Origin: Calditrichia bacterium
GTDB taxonomy: Bacteria; Calditrichota; Calditrichia; JAJRVZ01
Direction of reading: 5' to 3'
Assembly: GCA_030634505.1 (NCBI GenBank)
Contig: DAOWAQ010000105.1
Span: forward strand, 1-6,808
Length of the DNA stretch: 6,808 nt
How positions within the stretch are numbered: position 1 is the stretch's first letter; every line of letters starts with the position of its first letter. Shown here piece by piece: positions 5,559 through 6,808 of this stretch. Made by a program: the position numbers and the translations under genes. The notes under the pieces are model-generated. The model did no database searches, had not been told where the DNA came from, and saw nothing but the letters and a program-made list of their open reading frames with translations.

Positions 5559-6808
5559 CGTAACAAGAGCATTTTCCTGGTTAACGAATTTCTTTCTGTT
5601 TTTAATGTGTAAATATAAATACCGCTTGCCAGTGATCCAGCATCAAATGATAATTTATGATATCCTGTTTTATAATATTCGTTTTTTACTAACTCAGTTA
5701 CCAATTTTCCATTTAAATCATAAACATTTACACTTATATTTCCATTTTTTTGTAGATTAAATTCGATAGTCGTATTAGGATTGAATGGATTAGGATAGTT
5801 CTGTGCTAAATAAAATTCATTAGGATTGAATGAAGTTATATCATCTAATTTAGAAGCTAACTGAATTTCAAAGTCCCAATTATAGGTCGCCATCAAGCCA
5901 AGATTACTTGGAACCTCGACCCTTAATTGATGCAGCCCTTCTAAAAGATCATAGCCAGGAGTATAATCGATTCTACGGATTCCTACAATACTTGAATCAG
6001 TAATATTAAAATTATCAAGATATAACTTAACATTGGCAGTATCTATTTTTGTTATCCAATCCTGGTATTTTACTCTAATGGCAGGACGTTGGTTATTTAT
6101 TATTGAATTAGCTTCCGGTAAAATTCCATATAATCTTGGATATCCGTTTAGAACAATATTTACTGATATTACATTGTTATCTTTTAACATTTCTCTATTA
6201 ATCGTATCAGCATCTGCAAATACACTTAGTTTGTAGGTATCACTAATCAATGAATCCGGTAATGCAATTGAATCTTGCAGAGTATGGATTTGACCTACAT
6301 TGAGTGCAGGTAAAGGAAAAGTATTTAAGATATATGCATTTTCATCATGGATGCCATTTTCTGATACAAAGAATTCTATGGTTGAAGCAACTGATGTTAA
6401 CCGACCAATATTCGCGATTTCTGCAGAAACAAATACATTTTGACAAACAGCAGCTGTATCAACCTGAACAGTAAAGTTTTGCACAACAATATCTGCCGGA
6501 GGATTACCTCTGAAATATATGTAACAATGAACCGTATTCAAATTTTCATTGCCGTTATTATAGCCAGGCCAATCATACCAGGCTCTTCTACCGTAAAAAT
6601 TAGCATATCCTTGATTTTTGTCGCCATAGGGGTCATTTACTATCACAGTGGTTGTGTCAGTATTATCATAACCAATCACAGAAATATAATGTCCTGCAGA
6701 AGTCAAACTATTCAATAATACAAAAGGATCTTCATTTGTAATTTCGGTCGCTAATTTTCCACGAGTTGGATTCCAATCCACTGCTGAACTCAAACCATGA
6801 ATTATAGC
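5555..6808 (-). CDS. Exported multidomain protein: C39-like peptidase end, CARDB-like domain, T9SS type A sorting tail (5' partial)
   Basis: The C-terminal 417 residues of a protein whose start lies beyond the right edge: the frame stays open from 6808, so the in-frame TTG at 6793 is not a credible start. Numbering from 6808, residues 1 to about 100 resemble the end of a C39-like (papain-fold) peptidase, with GHYISVIGYD at 39-48 (catalytic-type His40) and VNDPYGD at 57-63 (Asp59). The catalytic Cys would lie in the missing part. Residues about 108-218 look like a CARDB-type beta domain (ANIG in AEIANIGRL, KDNN before the last strand), and 223-315 like another Ig-type beta sandwich. The tail 330-417 is a T9SS type A sorting domain with FYLAQNYPNPFNPNTT, VYDLNGKLV, LASGIYIY and a KMLLLR end. 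The protein should cross the outer membrane through T9SS and be released or anchored at the surface. Whether it is an active protease depends on the unseen N-terminus. The stop overlaps the next start. Confidence 0.85.
   Translation of the reverse strand, partial: AIIHGLSSAVDWNPTRGKLATEITNEDPFVLLNSLTSAGHYISVIGYDNTDTTTVIVNDPYGDKNQGYANFYGRRAWYDWPGYNNGNENLNTVHCYIYFRGNPPADIVVQNFTVQVDTAAVCQNVFVSAEIANIGRLTSVASTIEFFVSENGIHDENAYILNTFPLPALNVGQIHTLQDSIALPDSLISDTYKLSVFADADTINREMLKDNNVISVNIVLNGYPRLYGILPEANSIINNQRPAIRVKYQDWITKIDTANVKLYLDNFNITDSSIVGIRRIDYTPGYDLLEGLHQLRVEVPSNLGLMATYNWDFEIQLASKLDDITSFNPNEFYLAQNYPNPFNPNTTIEFNLQKNGNISVNVYDLNGKLVTELVKNEYYKTGYHKLSFDAGSLASGIYIYTLKTERNSLTRKMLLLR
5774..5832 (-). 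repeat. 14-bp exact direct repeat inside the sorting-domain linker
   Basis: ATTAGGATTGAATG occurs at 5774-5787 and again at 5819-5832 (plus-strand reading), 45 bases apart. In the gene both copies encode FNPN in the same frame and codons, once in SFNPNEF just before the sorting domain and once inside YPNPFNPNTT. It is a coding repeat, not a mobile-element end. Confidence 0.6.

Noticed and set aside
6791..6793. TTG as the start of the exported protein (412 residues)
   Set aside because: The frame continues open to 6808, and the residues just before it (AIIHG) join directly to the peptidase-like domain, so the start is outside the window.

Overview
The window is a compact, AT-rich bacterial segment with five protein-coding genes, all on the minus strand, so transcription runs from position 6808 towards 1. 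Two features point to the FCB group, most likely Ignavibacteriota or a relative such as Calditrichota, Marinimicrobia or Cloacimonadota. One is the type IX secretion (T9SS) sorting domain with an NYPNPFNPNTT motif. The other is that most starts lack a Shine-Dalgarno sequence. The phylum is an inference from style, not from a marker gene.

In transcription order, the first gene (5555-6808, cut by the right edge) encodes the C-terminal part of a large exported protein. It has the end of a C39-like papain-fold peptidase domain, a CARDB-like beta domain, a second beta-sandwich region and a T9SS type A sorting tail. Its stop overlaps the start of the next gene (4860-5558) as ATGA. That gene encodes a cytoplasmic SprT-like zinc metallopeptidase with an HEMLH motif. 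After an 83-base gap (with the start moved inward, 107 bases) comes pyruvate, phosphate dikinase (ppdK, 2077-4752). It has the only clear Shine-Dalgarno sequence in the window, and a strong hairpin terminator follows it at 2030-2053.

The last two genes form a second unit beyond that terminator. A type I cytoplasmic L-asparaginase (959-1957) is followed after one base by a histone-deacetylase-fold zinc amidohydrolase (10-957). Weak promoter-like hexamer pairs of similar form lie upstream of both ppdK and the asparaginase gene.

The genes do not form one obvious pathway. PPDK interconverts pyruvate and PEP in central carbon metabolism. The asparaginase and the deacetylase both hydrolyse amide bonds and may be co-translated. 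The SprT-like and exported proteins are coupled by the overlap but probably act in different compartments. I see no RNA gene, insertion sequence, CRISPR array or phage element. No stretch longer than about 120 bases lacks a gene. I do not see a convincing new biological system; the asparaginase-deacetylase pair and the exported protein-SprT pair are the observations most worth following.
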